From Alviniconcha marisindica (taxonomy: Eukaryota > Mollusca > Gastropoda > Provannidae): a stretch of 64,000 nt of DNA. Shown piece after piece: positions 1-13,682 of the stretch (position 1 is its first letter; each line of letters begins with the position of its first letter). The stretch covers positions 2,201,001 through 2,265,000 of the forward strand of contig JABMCL010000713.1 in NCBI GenBank assembly GCA_018857735.1. The letters run 5' to 3'. The position numbers and the translations under genes were made by a program. The notes beneath the pieces are model-generated. The model did no database searches and had not been told where the DNA came from. It was given only the letters and a program-made list of their open reading frames with translations.

Positions 1-2832
1 GTCGCAAGAAACGGCAATTATCATAAATCATTTGGCTGCCAGGGCAAAGAGCAGATTGCTGTGGAATTGCAAGATCCATTTTGCTAGTATAGTAGTAACT
101 AGATTTTAACATCCTGTCTACCATAAAGGGTTGCCACTGGATTTCTTTTTTCTTTTCTTTTTCTCTTAAAGTTAAACTCATACCTGGTAAGCACATGTAT
201 TATAAGTGTATTATTGCTATTAATTTCTATGATTCATGAACATGTGCATAATCATCAAATTTGAACTGCACATATTGCATGCATATTTCTCTCACTTTCA
301 CAGTTTCAGTAATAATGACATTTGTTTTTCCTTTTCTCTTTTTCTTTCTAAGTTTTCTCTCACTCTCAGTTTCAGTGTCATAGCTAGTAATAGTAGCTAC
401 TGAAACTAGTCAAAGAAGAACTTAGAAACAAATGGAGGTAGGACTGGCTACAACTACTAGTACTAGAAAAGGACAATGAGAGTATTGACTGCTTTGCCAG
501 TATCTTTAGGAAACCTCACGTTGAGCAGTGGAAAGGTGGTCTGTGTATGCTGTAGTTTTCTTAGACTAAGAGCTGGTTAGCTATGTCAGGTTTACTTTGA
601 TTTGATAGGGTTTCTTCCACATCTTCCAGAATGTTTCTAACTTTCTGCATCTCATCAGTATTTTTGTATACTGTGTTTATAAATCCAGTTGCCAGCAGTG
701 CTTCTGAATTTTTGCAGAGCTCCATGTTTTGAATAGCAATATCATACAACCTGTCGTGAATCCAGCATGACAAAAGAACTAAGACTGCAGCTGTAAAAAC
801 AACATAATGGTTGACTGGGCATAAAACACTAAGTCACTTACACAGTCACAGTTGTCTGATGTACAAAATGCTACAAATACAATGTACATGGTCCATACAG
901 TTGTCTTGTGTGGTGCACAATATGCATAGCCTGTGCTGTACATTTGTTTGGTGAATGCAGAATATGCAGCACAGTAAGGGCAGAATATGCAGCACAATAA
1001 GGGCAGAGTAAGATGACGGGTCGTCAGGCCCCTGGAGAGTGTCGACCATCATAGCGTGACTCTGCTGTTGCTATGTCACACTCTGAGCATTGTTTTCCGG
1101 CACCTTCCTCCAGACTGTGCCACTGAAGGGGTACTCTTTATTTCCATGCAGCTGCTCACCCGCGCTGTCACTGTCAGTGCCCTCTGAAAGGTCTGGGTAC
1201 TAATAAGACTGTGGAAGGAGCATAGTACTTTAGTAGCGAAGTACACACACAAACAATAAAACAACAATAAAACATGTCTGTTACATGAGGCACGTCTGCC
1301 CCATGAAAAAAAAGAAGAGAGTTCCGTCTTGATTCCAATGATTTTGGTTTTAATTCTGGTGGCGTAAGCAATGTGTGGTTTTAAATGCCTGATGTAATTC
1401 AAGTTGTCTGTTAGTGTTACAAACTTGCTACCATTTGAGCACCAAGAAACAAATTACTGTCTGTTACTGTTAGCCGACAGTTTTATGAGACATGACATAA
1501 CCAGTTATAGCAGTGGTTGGAGGAAGGATGTCGTAAACCAGCGCTTGGAGTTTGGGTCAAAGAATCAGACTCACAGTCTGTCATGCCTTGCTAAGAAAGC
1601 AGCATGAAGTTGAAACACCTTCCACCTAGCTGTGTGTGTATAAATTTATTGGTTTGTTTGATATTAAGTAATAGGTTCTCAGACCATTTAAGGCGTTTTA
1701 CAAGTTCCTTCAAAGGAATTAAAGAAGAAAAAGCAGAGAAAAACAAAATAAAATGAATAATAATTAGCTAATTAGAATGCCCTTTCTCAGCTCAGTCTTA
1801 GGCTTAAGCAACAAACAAACAAACAAAAAAGAAGCAGGCATGGGTCCAGTACATCTAGGGATTTTGCACATGTCTCAAAGAGAGGAAGCTTCCTACACAT
1901 TGAAGTTTGTACCCGTACACTCTGCACACTTCATAATCAAGCAAAAACAAACATCGAAAACAGAAGACATAGATAATTTATCACTAATACCCCCCCCAAT
2001 CACACAAACATACACTAGCGCGCACACACACATTTCCATCATACAGGTTGATTTAATTGTGCATACACTAGAAGTCACAATTTCTTATAATAAAGATTGC
2101 TTACACAAGTTATAAATTATACATGATACAGAGTGTGTTTCTGATCAGTTCTAAATTGATTCAGTGATGTAGTCAGAACATTGTATTTGTACTGTAGTGA
2201 ACACTGTCACTTGTGTCAGTATCATTATCATGGTGGGTAGAATTTAAGGATTGCACTTTGTAGTGCAAGCCGCAAGGTGACATGACCAGTAGTCAGTGCA
2301 GGAAGTATCTATAGTGCTACTACTGTTAGTAGATTAGTAGAATTATATAATAAATAATTATGAAGTTCAGTAGAACACTTAGAATACGTAGAGAGTAGTG
2401 TTTGTGTTACTGTTAGTGACCATGTAATTGTAAAGTCACAGTCACAGAGTTAGCTGTTCACACAGAGTTCAACTGTTCACACTATATATTATGTATACAT
2501 ATTCAGGACTGGGGTGTGAGTCATCGCCATTACCATTGTGTAGAGTCACCCCTGCTGTGAGAATAATTACCCTTCTCCTGTCTCTCTGGAGAATGACATC
2601 AGCAGAAGGCTTCACTCTGCCTGTGGCTACTTACGACTGGCACATACACTGATAGTGTGATAGTTCTGTACATGTATACATAATACAGTAATGTAACAGT
2701 TTACATTTGGAGTACTGATGTAATTATGCTCACCACAAAACTGGTTGATATTAGTACGTGTACACAAGAAATGTTTAGACCATGAAGGTCGTGTCTTCTC
2801 AACTTTTATTCTATGTTTGTCCTTCCATTTGC

Positions 2833-2892
2833 TTCGCCCTGATATAACTGCAATGGTTGACTGGGCATAAAACACCAAGTTACTTACTTACC
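2833..2892 (+). repeat. Dispersed repeat with 'gactgggcataaaacacc' tail
   Basis: About 60 bp shared with 52944-53004 (tcgccctgatataac ... accaag.tacttacttacc). Shorter relatives lie near 811-845, 12893-12925 and 16662-16690. I read this as the conserved tail of a short retroposon common in molluscs. Confidence 0.6.
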
Positions 2893-4952
2893 TTCCATTT
2901 GCTGCTCAGCCCACCCTTAACCCAACACCAGTTGGTTCTTCATACACATTTATATAGATCTTCTCAATAACCTGCTGATCAATACTAATACTGTAATAGT
3001 AATACTAACACAGTAATAGTGTAAGACTTAGTGATCAGCTGATACTCCTTTCTTTCTGCTTTTTTCACCCCCACTAGTTTAGTAGTTACGAGAGTAATAT
3101 TCAGTGTCATGAGCCATTATCTATCATTCTTTTTAATGGCTGATACAGTGATAATAGAAATCAGTATGCTGTGGTGTGCTGGTATTATTTTACTTTAACT
3201 GTTTAAGCTACTCAGTTTAATTTAAAAGCCATAAAGTATGTTTGAAGAGAACACTGTCACTAGTGTCAGTGTCATTGTATGATGGAGTATGACTTTGGCA
3301 GTATGAGTCAACAAGATCCTAAGGAAGGAAACGCAATCCCATTCAGATTTCTGCTTCATCGTCTTTGCCTTTGCTGGCTTTAGACACCAGCTTGTTGTCC
3401 ACAATCCGACCTTCTGTTTTGCCAGAATGTAAAGATCAGAGTGAAAAGATCTGGTTATGAGATGTGTTGTAAGATGTAACTAAGGTTTGACTTGCAACGA
3501 AAGAATTGAAATGTGAGCACTTTTTGTACAGTGTATATTATTATTATTATATAAATAACAAAAGGACAGTTGCTGAGTTTGCATAGAACAGGGTGTGTGT
3601 GTGTGACAACTTTTCTGTGTTGTTTGCAGTCAAAATGAATTAAAAACAAACAAACATGTCATGTCATCTGTAAAAGAGATTTAATAGATCCCCCCCCCAG
3701 CTGATGTCACAAAAGTACTGTTGCTAGTAAGTAGTATAGCAGAAGGAGATTAAAGTAGTGAGGATGAGCAGGGATCAGTATTGTGTTCACATGTGATGAT
3801 GTGTCCTTTGCTGGTGCAGTTCCCAAGACTGCCAGAGGGATGCAGGCCCAAGACTGCCACTAGTGCCAGTGCCAGAAATATAATTCTCATCCAGACATTT
3901 ATTTGGAGAAAAAATAAATTAAAAAAATGTCACCACCAGGAACAGTTCTGAAATGCCATGGTAGAAGGATGGTTAAGTAATGATACATTTTGCAGCATTA
4001 AGCTTTGTCACCAATTAACCGCTATGCCAGCCTTAAAATTGTGTGTTTTGGAGCACATCTGTACACAATTATTCTATTAGCCAGATTATTATTTCTGAAT
4101 AGGGAGCAAAATGCCTTTGAATTTGAGGAGTGCAACTAATGCAAGGGGGGTTTCCACGCCATTAAGGCATTATGTGATACACTGATAGGCTCCGAATAGG
4201 CAGGGTATGCTTGTGCAAATTGCCGTCTGTTGAGACACATGGATTATTCTTCCATTATTAATTATGTTGAATCTTTGAGGATTGTTATAATTTGGACCAG
4301 GAGAGACTAGTACTATCTGGGGTCAAATTTAGATATATGGCAATGATTATAAACTATAATATTAGTAGTAAAAAAACTTACTGAATATTTTAATGGCTCC
4401 TTGTCACTAGTACTGTCTAGATAAAATTTAGGTGTGGCAATGATTATAAACTATAAGATTAATAGTAAAAAAACTGATAAATATTTTGATGGCTCCTTGT
4501 CACTGACTGACTGAACAGCTTCACAATACAATAAAACTAGCCTAGAGATGAGTAAAATCACAATAGACTGGCTGTGCAACCCTGGAGTGACAGTTGTCTG
4601 TCCAGGAAGTGCTGATTAGACACTAGCCCATAGGTCAGGAAGACTGTAGTATAAGTGTGGTGAGTCATCAGTGGCACTTCAGGCACCCACTCCTGATTGA
4701 CCTTGTCCTTGGGGAGACTTTGCCAACACTTCGAAGCCCTTTCACAAAACATTTACAGCACAACTTCTTTACTGCTGAGTCGAGTGTGAATGTAACTGAA
4801 CAGGAAATGTTTTGTCATGCCAAGTACACTCATCGCAGGTTCACACCAATCATGAAACAATAAATTAAGTTACAGAAACAACAGCAACCAAGGGGGTAAA
4901 AGTTTGGGCTCAGACGCCACTGAGCATTGCTGGGGTAAACCTGGTGCACAAT

Positions 4953-4985
4953 GTCCACAGAAACCATAAGGCTTATTAGGGAAGG
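4953..4985 (+). repeat. Dispersed repeat 'ccacagaaaccataaggct'
   Basis: The same ~30-bp block occurs at about 18926-18957 (plus) and 18069-18105 (reverse), so it is an interspersed family with at least three copies in the window. Confidence 0.6.
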
Positions 4986-6194
4986 GGGTATAGCATTGGG
5001 GGAAGAGGGAGATTATATATTGTATACCTATCACTACTCTGTCACCACCAGAATGACTCCTGCATTAAGACGGGCAGAGCAGAATCAAGCCAAGGCCCTT
5101 TTGCTTACCTGCCTAATGCCTTACCACTACTCACTAGGCCAAACTGGCTCACATTGCTGGGGTAGAGAAACTGGATTTTTAATCTGGTTCTGTGGGTCAG
5201 AATACATGCATGTGTGTCATTTTTATGAACAGTAATCAGTGAGTTAGGAGCATGGGGCATTGTTTTTATCAAAAATCAATTCATAGTTTTTACAGCACAG
5301 TTTTTTTTTAAATCATAGTTTTATTGTTCACAATGAGTGAACATTTAACATGGTAACCTTCGGGCAAGTTCTGATGAAGACCTACAGTTACAGGCTTTTG
5401 TGGCAAGATTATACTGAAAACATACACAGTCCAAAACTGGTGAGAATGTTGGTTGCATCTACTATGATCTAGTGGAGCATCCACCATTAGTTCTGAGCTG
5501 AACAGTGCCAAAGGTGGGTAGTCTGCTTGGGGTGTACATGTCGCTACTGCTACAGCTGATGTCCATGAAGGGCATGATGCCATTAACTTGAATGGGCAGT
5601 GCACTGAAAGAGATTTACTTTAAACAAAAAATAAAATAGATAGAGAAAGTCGTGGTTATTGAGATAAAGAAGAGGCACACTGTGCACAATGCCAGTAAGA
5701 CATTTAGGAAACAGGTGGGTTTTCAGACATCTGTGGAATGCTTCAGAGGAATCTGCTTCCCTTATTGTTTGTGGGTATTCCAGAGCTTGGGAGCAGAGTT
5801 AGAAAAGGCTGTGGAACCAAACTGTTTTGGGGGATGTTTTTCACTCAGCAGCACTTGAGAAGGTAATTATCAGGACCAGGGGAGTTCAGACCACCTGGTG
5901 AAGGGCCCTTAATGCTTCTACCTTTGACTTGCAAAGCTCTATAGATACCGCTGCCGTTTTTCACCAGCAGCCCTCAGTGCCACAATCAAAAGTAGATACA
6001 GATTTTTTTTTATAGGTAATTGGTCTGTAACACCCAGTCAACCCTGATGGTTATATTATCAGGGTGAAACAGAAGTGATAGGGCTTCTAACGTAAGTTTC
6101 AACAGCAAAGTGCACATGTATTTGTTGTTCTGCTGGCACAGATTTGCAGCAACAACTTTACTTTTGCGCTACATTGCAGGTCTGCACCAAAAGT

Positions 6195-6198
<4 letters not shown>

Positions 6199-6267
<69 letters not shown>
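6199..6267 (+). repeat. (CT)n microsatellite
   Basis: About 35 uninterrupted CT units. Confidence 0.95.
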
Positions 6268-6268
<1 letters not shown>

Positions 6269-6979
6269 GTCATGAGTGATACAATCAAAAGCTAAGGGGC
6301 ACTGCAAGTTTGTGTTCACACAACGGAAGATGTACAACAGACTGGTTAGATGCAGACCCCCACTTTTGGTGCCCAGCAAATGTTCCGAGGTGCACCTCTG
6401 GGCCTGCGGTAGTCACTGTGATGCTGACAGTGTCAGTGATAGCCCAGAGTGGCACTGCCGGTGCTCAGACACTTGGGTACCAGTGGCTGTGCACAGTGGA
6501 CTAAGTGTGTGGCCCTGAGTCAGTCACTTCCTGCACAGCAGTTATTGATTAGTCTGTCCCCTTCAGACTGGCCAGTTGGGGGTTGAGTGAGTGAGGTGCA
6601 CACACCCACCACTTTGTCCTTCTCATCCCCCCCTTCCCCCCCCCCCCCCCTTAGGCCACCGCCACCGCCTCCTCCCAGTAAATGGCCCTGTGGTCATGTT
6701 GTGACACTGTGACAGCTATGATTAAAAAAGAAGTTGGGGGGGGGGGAGGGGGGGAGCTTTGTCTGGTCTCTCCATGGTCTCACATCAGACTGAGATGCTG
6801 CTGGTCCTTGTAGCTCCCTCCCCCCAACCATTGGGTGCTGTGATGGAATTGTGGCCTTGACCATTCCTAATTCCACTGCTGCCCATTGGTGTGAACTTCA
6901 GTGTCACCAATCTCACTCCCTGCAGAAATGAGTCAGTGTCAGAAATTTCTGTGTGTGTGTGTGTGTGTCTCAGAAATTC

Positions 6980-7030
<51 letters not shown>

Positions 7031-8919
7031 GCATCTAAGTTTGATTATCAGGGTTTGTGTGCAGATCAGTCAGTGTCGGATTAAGATGGATTGGTGTGAA
7101 TTAAGTTTGATGTGGGTGGGGCTTTTCCCCTTCTATAAGTATAATTAGTTGCATGCTGTCAGTGCAAACATGAGCGAGTTTTTATTTATTTTATTGGACA
7201 TCAAAAGCAGTGGATGGTGATGAGCTGAATGGTTAGGCAACACAGTTATAATTAGTTCTCCATATGTTTACTAATCCTTTGGAATAAAGTATTTATAATA
7301 TATATAAATATTTGTGGAACAGAGTGAGTCACATTGTCAGTGGGGGAATGAACCCAGATGCTGTGCTGGAGAAGAGGATGCTGTGGCTCAGTTCTGGCCT
7401 ATCCCATCTCAAAGCTGTGTCTGTGGTGGTCTGCAGTGCATGCATGAATGTGGTGACAGCTCTCTTCTCTCAGCCCTGCAGCAGAAATGTTGATACTGAG
7501 CTGGAGAGATGGGTTAAATTGGATTTGGCAGGGATTGCCATATGCCAGAACACCCCTGCGCTCTGTGTGTGGGTTGAAAATCTGACATAGGATGTTGCTG
7601 TTAGCATAAGTGTTAAACAGCATCTATAGGCAGGGGTAAAGCTGAAGGAGCTTGTAAAAAGAAAATTGTAAGAATTAATGTGTGTACCCAGACCGTTGTG
7701 TTGTGTGTCAACATTCAGACTGGACATTCTGCATACATAATACAGACAAAAGGATAGAGTGTACATAGCATCATGAATATATATATTTAATATGGTTGAC
7801 TTTGATTTCCATTTTGTCAACCTGTCTGACATATATTTGCAAAATACTAAATGATAGGGTGAGATGGAAAGTCTGGTTTGACATTTTTGACAGGTGTTGG
7901 TATTGCGGTAAATTTATTAAGTATGGTTGCAGTTTATTAAGTGTGACTGCAGTTGTCATCGTTGAATTGAAAGAATTTCTAATGGGTACTACTAGAAGAA
8001 CATGTCTTTGTTTAGTGTATTGTGATAGTTTATGTTAAGTATGATTACAGTGTATTATGTGTGGATGTGATTGCAAACGATTATCATCACAAAACAGAAC
8101 TGAAAAAGTTGGTAAATCGGTAATACAAAAAGAACATATTCTCTGGCCATAGGAGGTTGAGCAGTGGTTATTTCTGTAGGGAATTCCATGCATTTTGAAG
8201 CCTGAGCCAAATTGTGTTTGGGCAGATGTTTCGTGCATTGAACAAGGTGGCAAGCTGCCATTGTGTGGCACTGCATGCTGGCACTGCTGATGCACCCCTA
8301 GGACTGTAAATTATTGCAATGGGTGACTGTGTACAGGCATGCTCTTTGATCATATAGACTGATAGAGCTGTGCATGCTGAGACTGAGAGATAGGTTAATA
8401 TAATTTCTACATTTAACTACTATACGTAATTGGGGAGGTGCTGGTTGTACTTTATCAGTATGAATGTCTTTGATAGTTTTTAGCTTGTGAGAACCTACAT
8501 GTATGTGAGGTTTTGTGTGGAGGTTTTCAATTGTATGCACCATATATAAAATTTCATTCATGCATTCAATTTATATTAAAAAAATCCCTACTTAATTGTT
8601 CTAATCTGGAAGTGTTTCATGTAGAATGTTGGGCTATTGTTTTTGAAGAAATCAAGACATCTGCAACATACCTCATAATGTTGAGATTCAGTGAGTACTA
8701 AAGTTCCATTAATAATGATTTATATTAAATACTCCAATATTTTGGTGGAATTCCTTCACAGTGGTGTGCATTTTGTTTCTTCTTGTTTACTGCCTTGGGT
8801 TATGTAATCAAGTTTAACTGAAAGTGATGTGCACACATGTATGCATGATGGGAGACTGGTTAAATTGTCACATCAGTCAAAGGAGTAGATACAAAGTGTA
8901 GTGATAAATATATATTAGT

Positions 8920-10530
8920 TTTTTGGAATGCATACAGAGGATTATGATGTGGTGTTGGTAGAACTAGGCATGTCTTTTGGAATACACACAGAGGATTATG
9001 ACGTGGTGTTGGTAGAACTAGGTATGTCTTTTGCACTACACACAGAGGATTATGGTGTGGTACTGGTAGAACTATATATGTGTTTTTAGACTGCACACAG
9101 AGGGTTTTATAGTGTGGTGTTGTAGAACTAGGTATGTCTTTTGGATTACACACTGAGGGTTTTATAGTGTGGTGTTTGTAGAACTAGGTATGTCTTTTGG
9201 ACTACACACAGAGGGTTTCATAGTGTGGTGTTGGTAGAACTAGGTATGTCTTTTGGACTACACTCAGAGGGTTTCATAGTGTGGTGTTGGTAGAACTAGA
9301 TATGTGATTGTCTTTCAGACTGCACAGTGTTGTGTGTGTAGAACTAGGTATGTCACTTGGACTCACACAGAGGGTTATACTATAGTGCAATGTTGTCGAA
9401 CTACTAGAAGTAGGTATGTCTTTTGGACTGCACACAGAGGGTTACAATGATTTCTGTCGAACTGCTAGAAGTAGGTATGTTTTTTGGACTGCACACAGAA
9501 GGTTGTAGTGTATTGGTAGAACTACTAGAAGTAGGTGTGTTTTTTGGACTGCACACAGAAGGTTGTAGTGTATTGGTAGAACTACTAGAAGTAGGTGTGT
9601 TTTTTTGGACTGCACACAGAAGGTTGTAGTGTATTTGTAGAACTACTAGAAGTAGGTGTGTTTTTTGGACTGCACACAGAAGGTTGTAGTGTATTGGTAG
9701 AACTACTAGAAGTAGGGTGTTGTTGTTTTTTGGACTGCATGCAGAGTGTGTTGGTAAACTACTAGAAGAGTAGAAATAGGTATGTCTAACTCTTTTGGAC
9801 TGCACGCAGAAGATGGTGGTGTGCTGGTAGAACTGCTAGAAGTAGGTATGTCTTCTGGACTGCACCCAGAGGGTTATACTTATAGTGTGTTGGTAGAACT
9901 GCCAGAAGTAGGTATATCTTTTGGACTGCACACAGAAGGTGGCAGTGTGTTGGTAGAACTACAAGAAATACGTATATCTTTTGGACTGCACACAGAAGGT
10001 GGCAGTGTGTTGGTAGAACTACAAGAAATACGTATATCTTTTAGACTGCACACAGAAGGTGGCAGTGTGTTGGTAGAACTACAAGAAATACGTATATCTT
10101 TTGGACTGCTCACAGAAGGTGGCAGTGTGTTGGTAGAACTACAAGAAATGGGTATCTTTTGGACTGCTCACAGAAGGTGGCAGTGTGTTGGTAGAACTAC
10201 AAGAAATGGGTATCTTTTGGACTACACACAGAAGGTGGCAGTGTGTTGGTAAAACTACAAGAAATAGGTATATCTTTTGGACTACACACAGAAGGTGGCA
10301 GTGTGTTGGTAGAACTACAAGAAATGGGTATCTTTTGGACTGCACACAGAAGGTGGCAGTGTGCTGGTAGAACTACCAGAAGTAGGTATGCCTTTTGGAC
10401 TGCGCCACTAGCTCAGTGGACTGCACACAGAAGGTTATACTATAGTGTGTTGCTAGAACTACTAGAAGTAGGTATGTAGTGTCTGGGACAGGCACAGAGG
10501 GTTGTAGTAATCTTACAGTGTGGTGTTGGT
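8920..10530 (+). repeat. Minisatellite, ~60-bp unit
   Basis: About 24 units built on ggtagaactac.agaagtag / gtatgtcttttggactgc / acacagaaggt. The period is exactly 60 bp between 9901 and 10140. Every unit carries a donor-like AG|GTATGT, but no exon is recognisable at either end. The long frames here are read-through of this array. Confidence 0.95.
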
Positions 10531-11280
10531 AGAACTGTACTTGCTCACCCCCTGGAACTGATGCCCTTAGGAAATGAGGGCCCTGATCAATACATGGCCA
10601 GCACTGCAGGGAGGCAGCAAGGGTTTTCCTTTTGCCACCATTCAAGTAGTGCAGTCCCATAGAGGTCTGACTAAGGCCACTGTGGGGGGGGGGGGGGGGG
10701 GGGGGCCTCATTCCCTGGGCCATCTCTGATAGATTATCATTATGTCAGCTCCTGAGGGGCAGGCATCATCAGTTAGCTCACTGACTCCTCTATAACCTAT
10801 GTGAATACTGTGAGCGTCCTCCGCCGCCCCATGCCCCCCTCCAGCCCCACCCAAGTTCATATTTATTCATGTTATGGTATTAATATGACTTTTTGCTTTG
10901 TTTTACCCCTGCATACTCACATTCACACACACACAAAGTGATCATGCAGAAATATGATCCTGTTCAAGCTGAGCTTTTTGTCCAGGCACAACCAGCCCAC
11001 TTCTCTCAGACCATTTAGGCAAATAGGAAGTTGGTGATAGATAGCAAGGGCTGGGTGTGTCGTCCTTTATCTGAAATTAGTATAAATGTTTGTTGGTCAG
11101 ACTGTCTTATGAGGTGTGATTGAAGAGGCAGCTAATGCAACTTACAGATTAAATGATAAAGTAAAGGGCCATAAAACTTCTTTCTTTAAAAAAATCCAAG
11201 CAGGAAACATTTGCTGATAAGGTGTGCTTTTGGCCCAGCTATCAGCAGGATAAAAAGTAATCATCCTCATTCCTCCTCAG

Positions 11281-11329
11281 CCAGGTGTATGGTGCTCAGC
11301 TGAACTTGTGGCTGTGCTGTCAGTGACTG
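11281..11329 (+). other. Candidate 49-nt exon (coding or 5' UTR)
   Basis: It has an excellent acceptor (tcatcctcattcctcctcag) and an excellent donor (GACTG|gtaagttag). One frame is open (PGVWCSAELVAVLSVT). The donor is the first unit of a 36-bp array that repeats gtaagt. It could be a non-coding upstream exon of WASF, 20 kb away, or part of another transcript. No homology is recognised. Confidence 0.3.
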
Positions 11330-11570
11330 GTAAGTTAGGCTTTACAGACCTGTATTTGTAAAGTGGTAAGTTAGGCTTTACAGACCTGTATTTGTAAAGT
11401 GGTAAGTTAGGCTTTACAGACCTGTATTTGTAAAGTGGTAAGTTAGGCTTTACAGACCTGTATTTGTAAAGTGGTAAGTTAGGCTTTACAGACCTGTATT
11501 TGTAAAGTGATAAGTTAGGCTTTACAGACCTGTATTTGTAAAGTGATAAGTTAGGCTGTACAGATGTGCA
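11330..11570 (+). repeat. 36-bp array beginning with gtaagttag
   Basis: Units start at 11330, 11366, 11402, 11438 and 11474 with GTAAGT intact. Two further units have GATAAG. The first unit starts exactly at the donor of the 11281-11329 candidate exon. Confidence 0.9.
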
Positions 11571-12296
11571 TTTGTAGCCTGACCTTACAAGTGCTGCATA
11601 CTTACGTGCCTCCCTTTGCTTTGGGGGTTTATTTCAATGAAACGTGAAGGTAAACTGATTCAGTTTACAAGTAAAGGCCCCAAAGGAAGACCAGGGATGT
11701 CTGATGTCCACTCCCCTGTCTAGAATCTCAGGGCTGTCATTTGATTCCCCTTTCCTATAGGCTCCTCTCTTGTTTTTTTCTGCCCCTTTCTCTTGCTCTT
11801 TCTGTCTTAGTCGTTTTTCTGCTAAGCCTAATGGTCCATTCTCCTGACATTTCCCCCAGAAAACTCTGAAACATCTTTCATTATGATTATGTTTTTTATA
11901 TGGCTCTTGTTGAGCAGCTAGATGATAGTTGGTAGGTGGTGTGCATAGCTTATTGCCATATTGCACTGGTATTTTCCATTATGCATAATTTATATCCCCC
12001 CCGCCAAAACAACAACAACAACAAAAAAGTTTTTTGTTTTTGTTTCTGTCCATTCCTTTTTGATTTTCTTCTTTAATCTGGTATCAGTAAATTAGATGGA
12101 ATGGTTGATGATACCACTTTTCCAGCATGTCCTAGCCTTGTGTGTTCTTTTAACAGGGGCAGTACTGAAGGGACTAAGTGGGTGAAAATTTGTGTTTGAT
12201 GTTTGTGTATGTTTTGCTTTCTGGTTGTGTAGGGATTGGTTTTGTGGATTGACTTGAGAAAAGGTTTAAAATACAACTATATAATGAGGAGAGTTT

Positions 12297-12488
12297 TGAA
12301 AGGTGCATAATTTGCATCTGACAAAGTGTAATTGTCCTGAGGTATGAAATGTGCATAATTTGCATCTGACAAAGTGTGATTGTCCTGAGGTATGAAAGGT
12401 GCATAATTTGCATCTGACAAAGTGTGATTGTCCTGAGGTATGAAACGTGCATAATTTGCATCTGACAAAGTGTGATTGTCCTGAGGTG
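12297..12488 (+). repeat. 48-bp tandem repeat, four copies
   Basis: Unit is ggtgcataatttgcatctga / caaagtgtgattgtcctgag / gtatgaaa. Near identity between copies implies recent amplification. Confidence 0.9.
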
Positions 12489-12929
12489 ACCCTGTGCGGT
12501 TGGCAGGATGTTAAAATCCAGTCACTAACTAACCTCATTATCTTAGAGTTAAAAATACTTTTTTTTAAAGAAGAAAAAGACCTTGCTTTTGGGGCACTTA
12601 TTATGTCACCATATACTTTTTCTTCCTCCTCCTCTTCCTCCAGTCACCTTGGAAAAAATTAAAATCTTTTCTTTATAGACTATTCAATTTTTTGTTTGCA
12701 TTGCTTTCTCAGTTTGTGAGTTTCTCTGAACGTTTTACGTTTTGTAGTTCATAAAAAATTAACTCTTCATCAGTTAATGTTTGTAATGTTTGTAATTTCG
12801 TGTGATATTGTGCTCTTTTTCTCTTTCCTCGCGGTCCTTTAGCTGGTGTTTTGTTTTGTTTTTGGGGAGGGTGTTCTGATAAAATGTGTTTTGCCTGGAT
12901 ATAACTGTCCTGGTTGATTGGGTTAAAAA

Positions 12930-13376
12930 CAACAACTTCCTTGTGGTCCTCTTTTTCTTTTCTTTTTTGTCATGTGACATTCCCCTCCCCCCCCCACCAC
13001 TTTTTTTTTTTTTAAACCTCACTCTTTGTCTTTCTGCCTATCAGTGTCTTTCTTCCTCCCTTTTTTTTCTTTCTTTTTTTCACATAGAAAGAGCAAAGGC
13101 AGGGCCTCTTTTTTGTTATGTAACCCCCTCCCCACCCCACACCCCTTTAAAAAAAAAAAAACTCTCTTTGTCTTTCTGCCTATCAGTGTCTGTCTTTCTT
13201 CCTCACTTCTTTTATTTATTTATTTTTTTACATAGAAAGGGCAATGGCAGGGCCTCTTTTTTGTCCTGTCCCCCCCCCCCCCCCCCTTTTTTTGTTAAAA
13301 ACATTTTTTTTTTAAACTCTGTCTTTCTGCCTATCAATGCCTGTCTTTGTTCCTCACTTCTTCTTTTTTCACATAG
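12930..13376 (+). repeat. ~145-bp repeat of a polypyrimidine tract plus acceptor
   Basis: Three copies of 'tctttctgcctatcagtg ... cacatag|aaag.gcaa.ggcagggcc', with tag ending at 13087, 13235 and 13376. The last leads into the 13377 candidate exon. Confidence 0.75.
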
Positions 13377-13481
13377 AAAGAGCAATGGCAGGGCCTGATG
13401 GATGGGCAGTTGTGTTTTCCCCCAGCACTACAGCCGTACAGCACAGGGCAGACTCCTCCGACTGTTCGCCCCTCAGTGTCA
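13377..13481 (+). other. Candidate 105-nt coding exon
   Basis: A strong polypyrimidine acceptor (cttcttttttcacatag) and donor GTCA|gtgagt bound 35 open codons in phase 0: KEQWQGLMDGQLCFPPALQ, then a Ser/Thr/Pro-rich end. The same tract-acceptor-exon start also occurs at 13087 and 13235 as two decayed upstream copies, matching the junction-duplication pattern of the firm genes. Protein family unknown. Confidence 0.33.
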
Positions 13482-13520
13482 GTGAGTGAGGGAAAGGTGG
13501 GGCCTGACTGTGGAGTGTGA

Positions 13521-13682
13521 GCTGGGCAGCGTGCTGGTGCCACAGCCACAGGCTATTTACGTTCTGTGTTAGAGACAGTAGATGGAACCTACCGGTGCTC
13601 GGCGGGCTGCGGAGGCAGGCACAGCGCCAGGCCGGCGGTCTGGTCTGGAGCCGATCTCGCCTTCTGCCGAGCCAAGTGCGCC
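13521..13682 (+). other. Cysteine-containing open frame, possible exon
   Basis: GC-rich frame after a TGA at 13518. Encodes GYLRSVLETVDGTYRCSAGC and later FCRAKC, giving a C-x3-C ... C-x3-C pattern. The tgttag at 13581 is a possible acceptor, but no good donor was found. The minus strand also has a GTAGGT donor at this place, so the orientation is uncertain. Confidence 0.18.

Larger units (their letters stand above)
1..8860. other. AT-rich unique DNA, no gene seen
   Basis: Only short chance frames on both strands. Contains dispersed-repeat copies (near 811-845, 2833-2892 and 4953-4985), a (CT)n tract at 6199-6267 and (GT)n at about 6950-7030. C and G runs lie at about 6625-6653 and 6735-6750. 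Confidence 0.6.

Noticed and set aside
5308..5604. 98-codon minus frame
   Set aside because: No recognisable family, no splice context; likely chance.
9404..10479. Repetitive frames on both strands at 9.4-10.5 kb
   Set aside because: Product of the 60-bp minisatellite; no non-repeat core.
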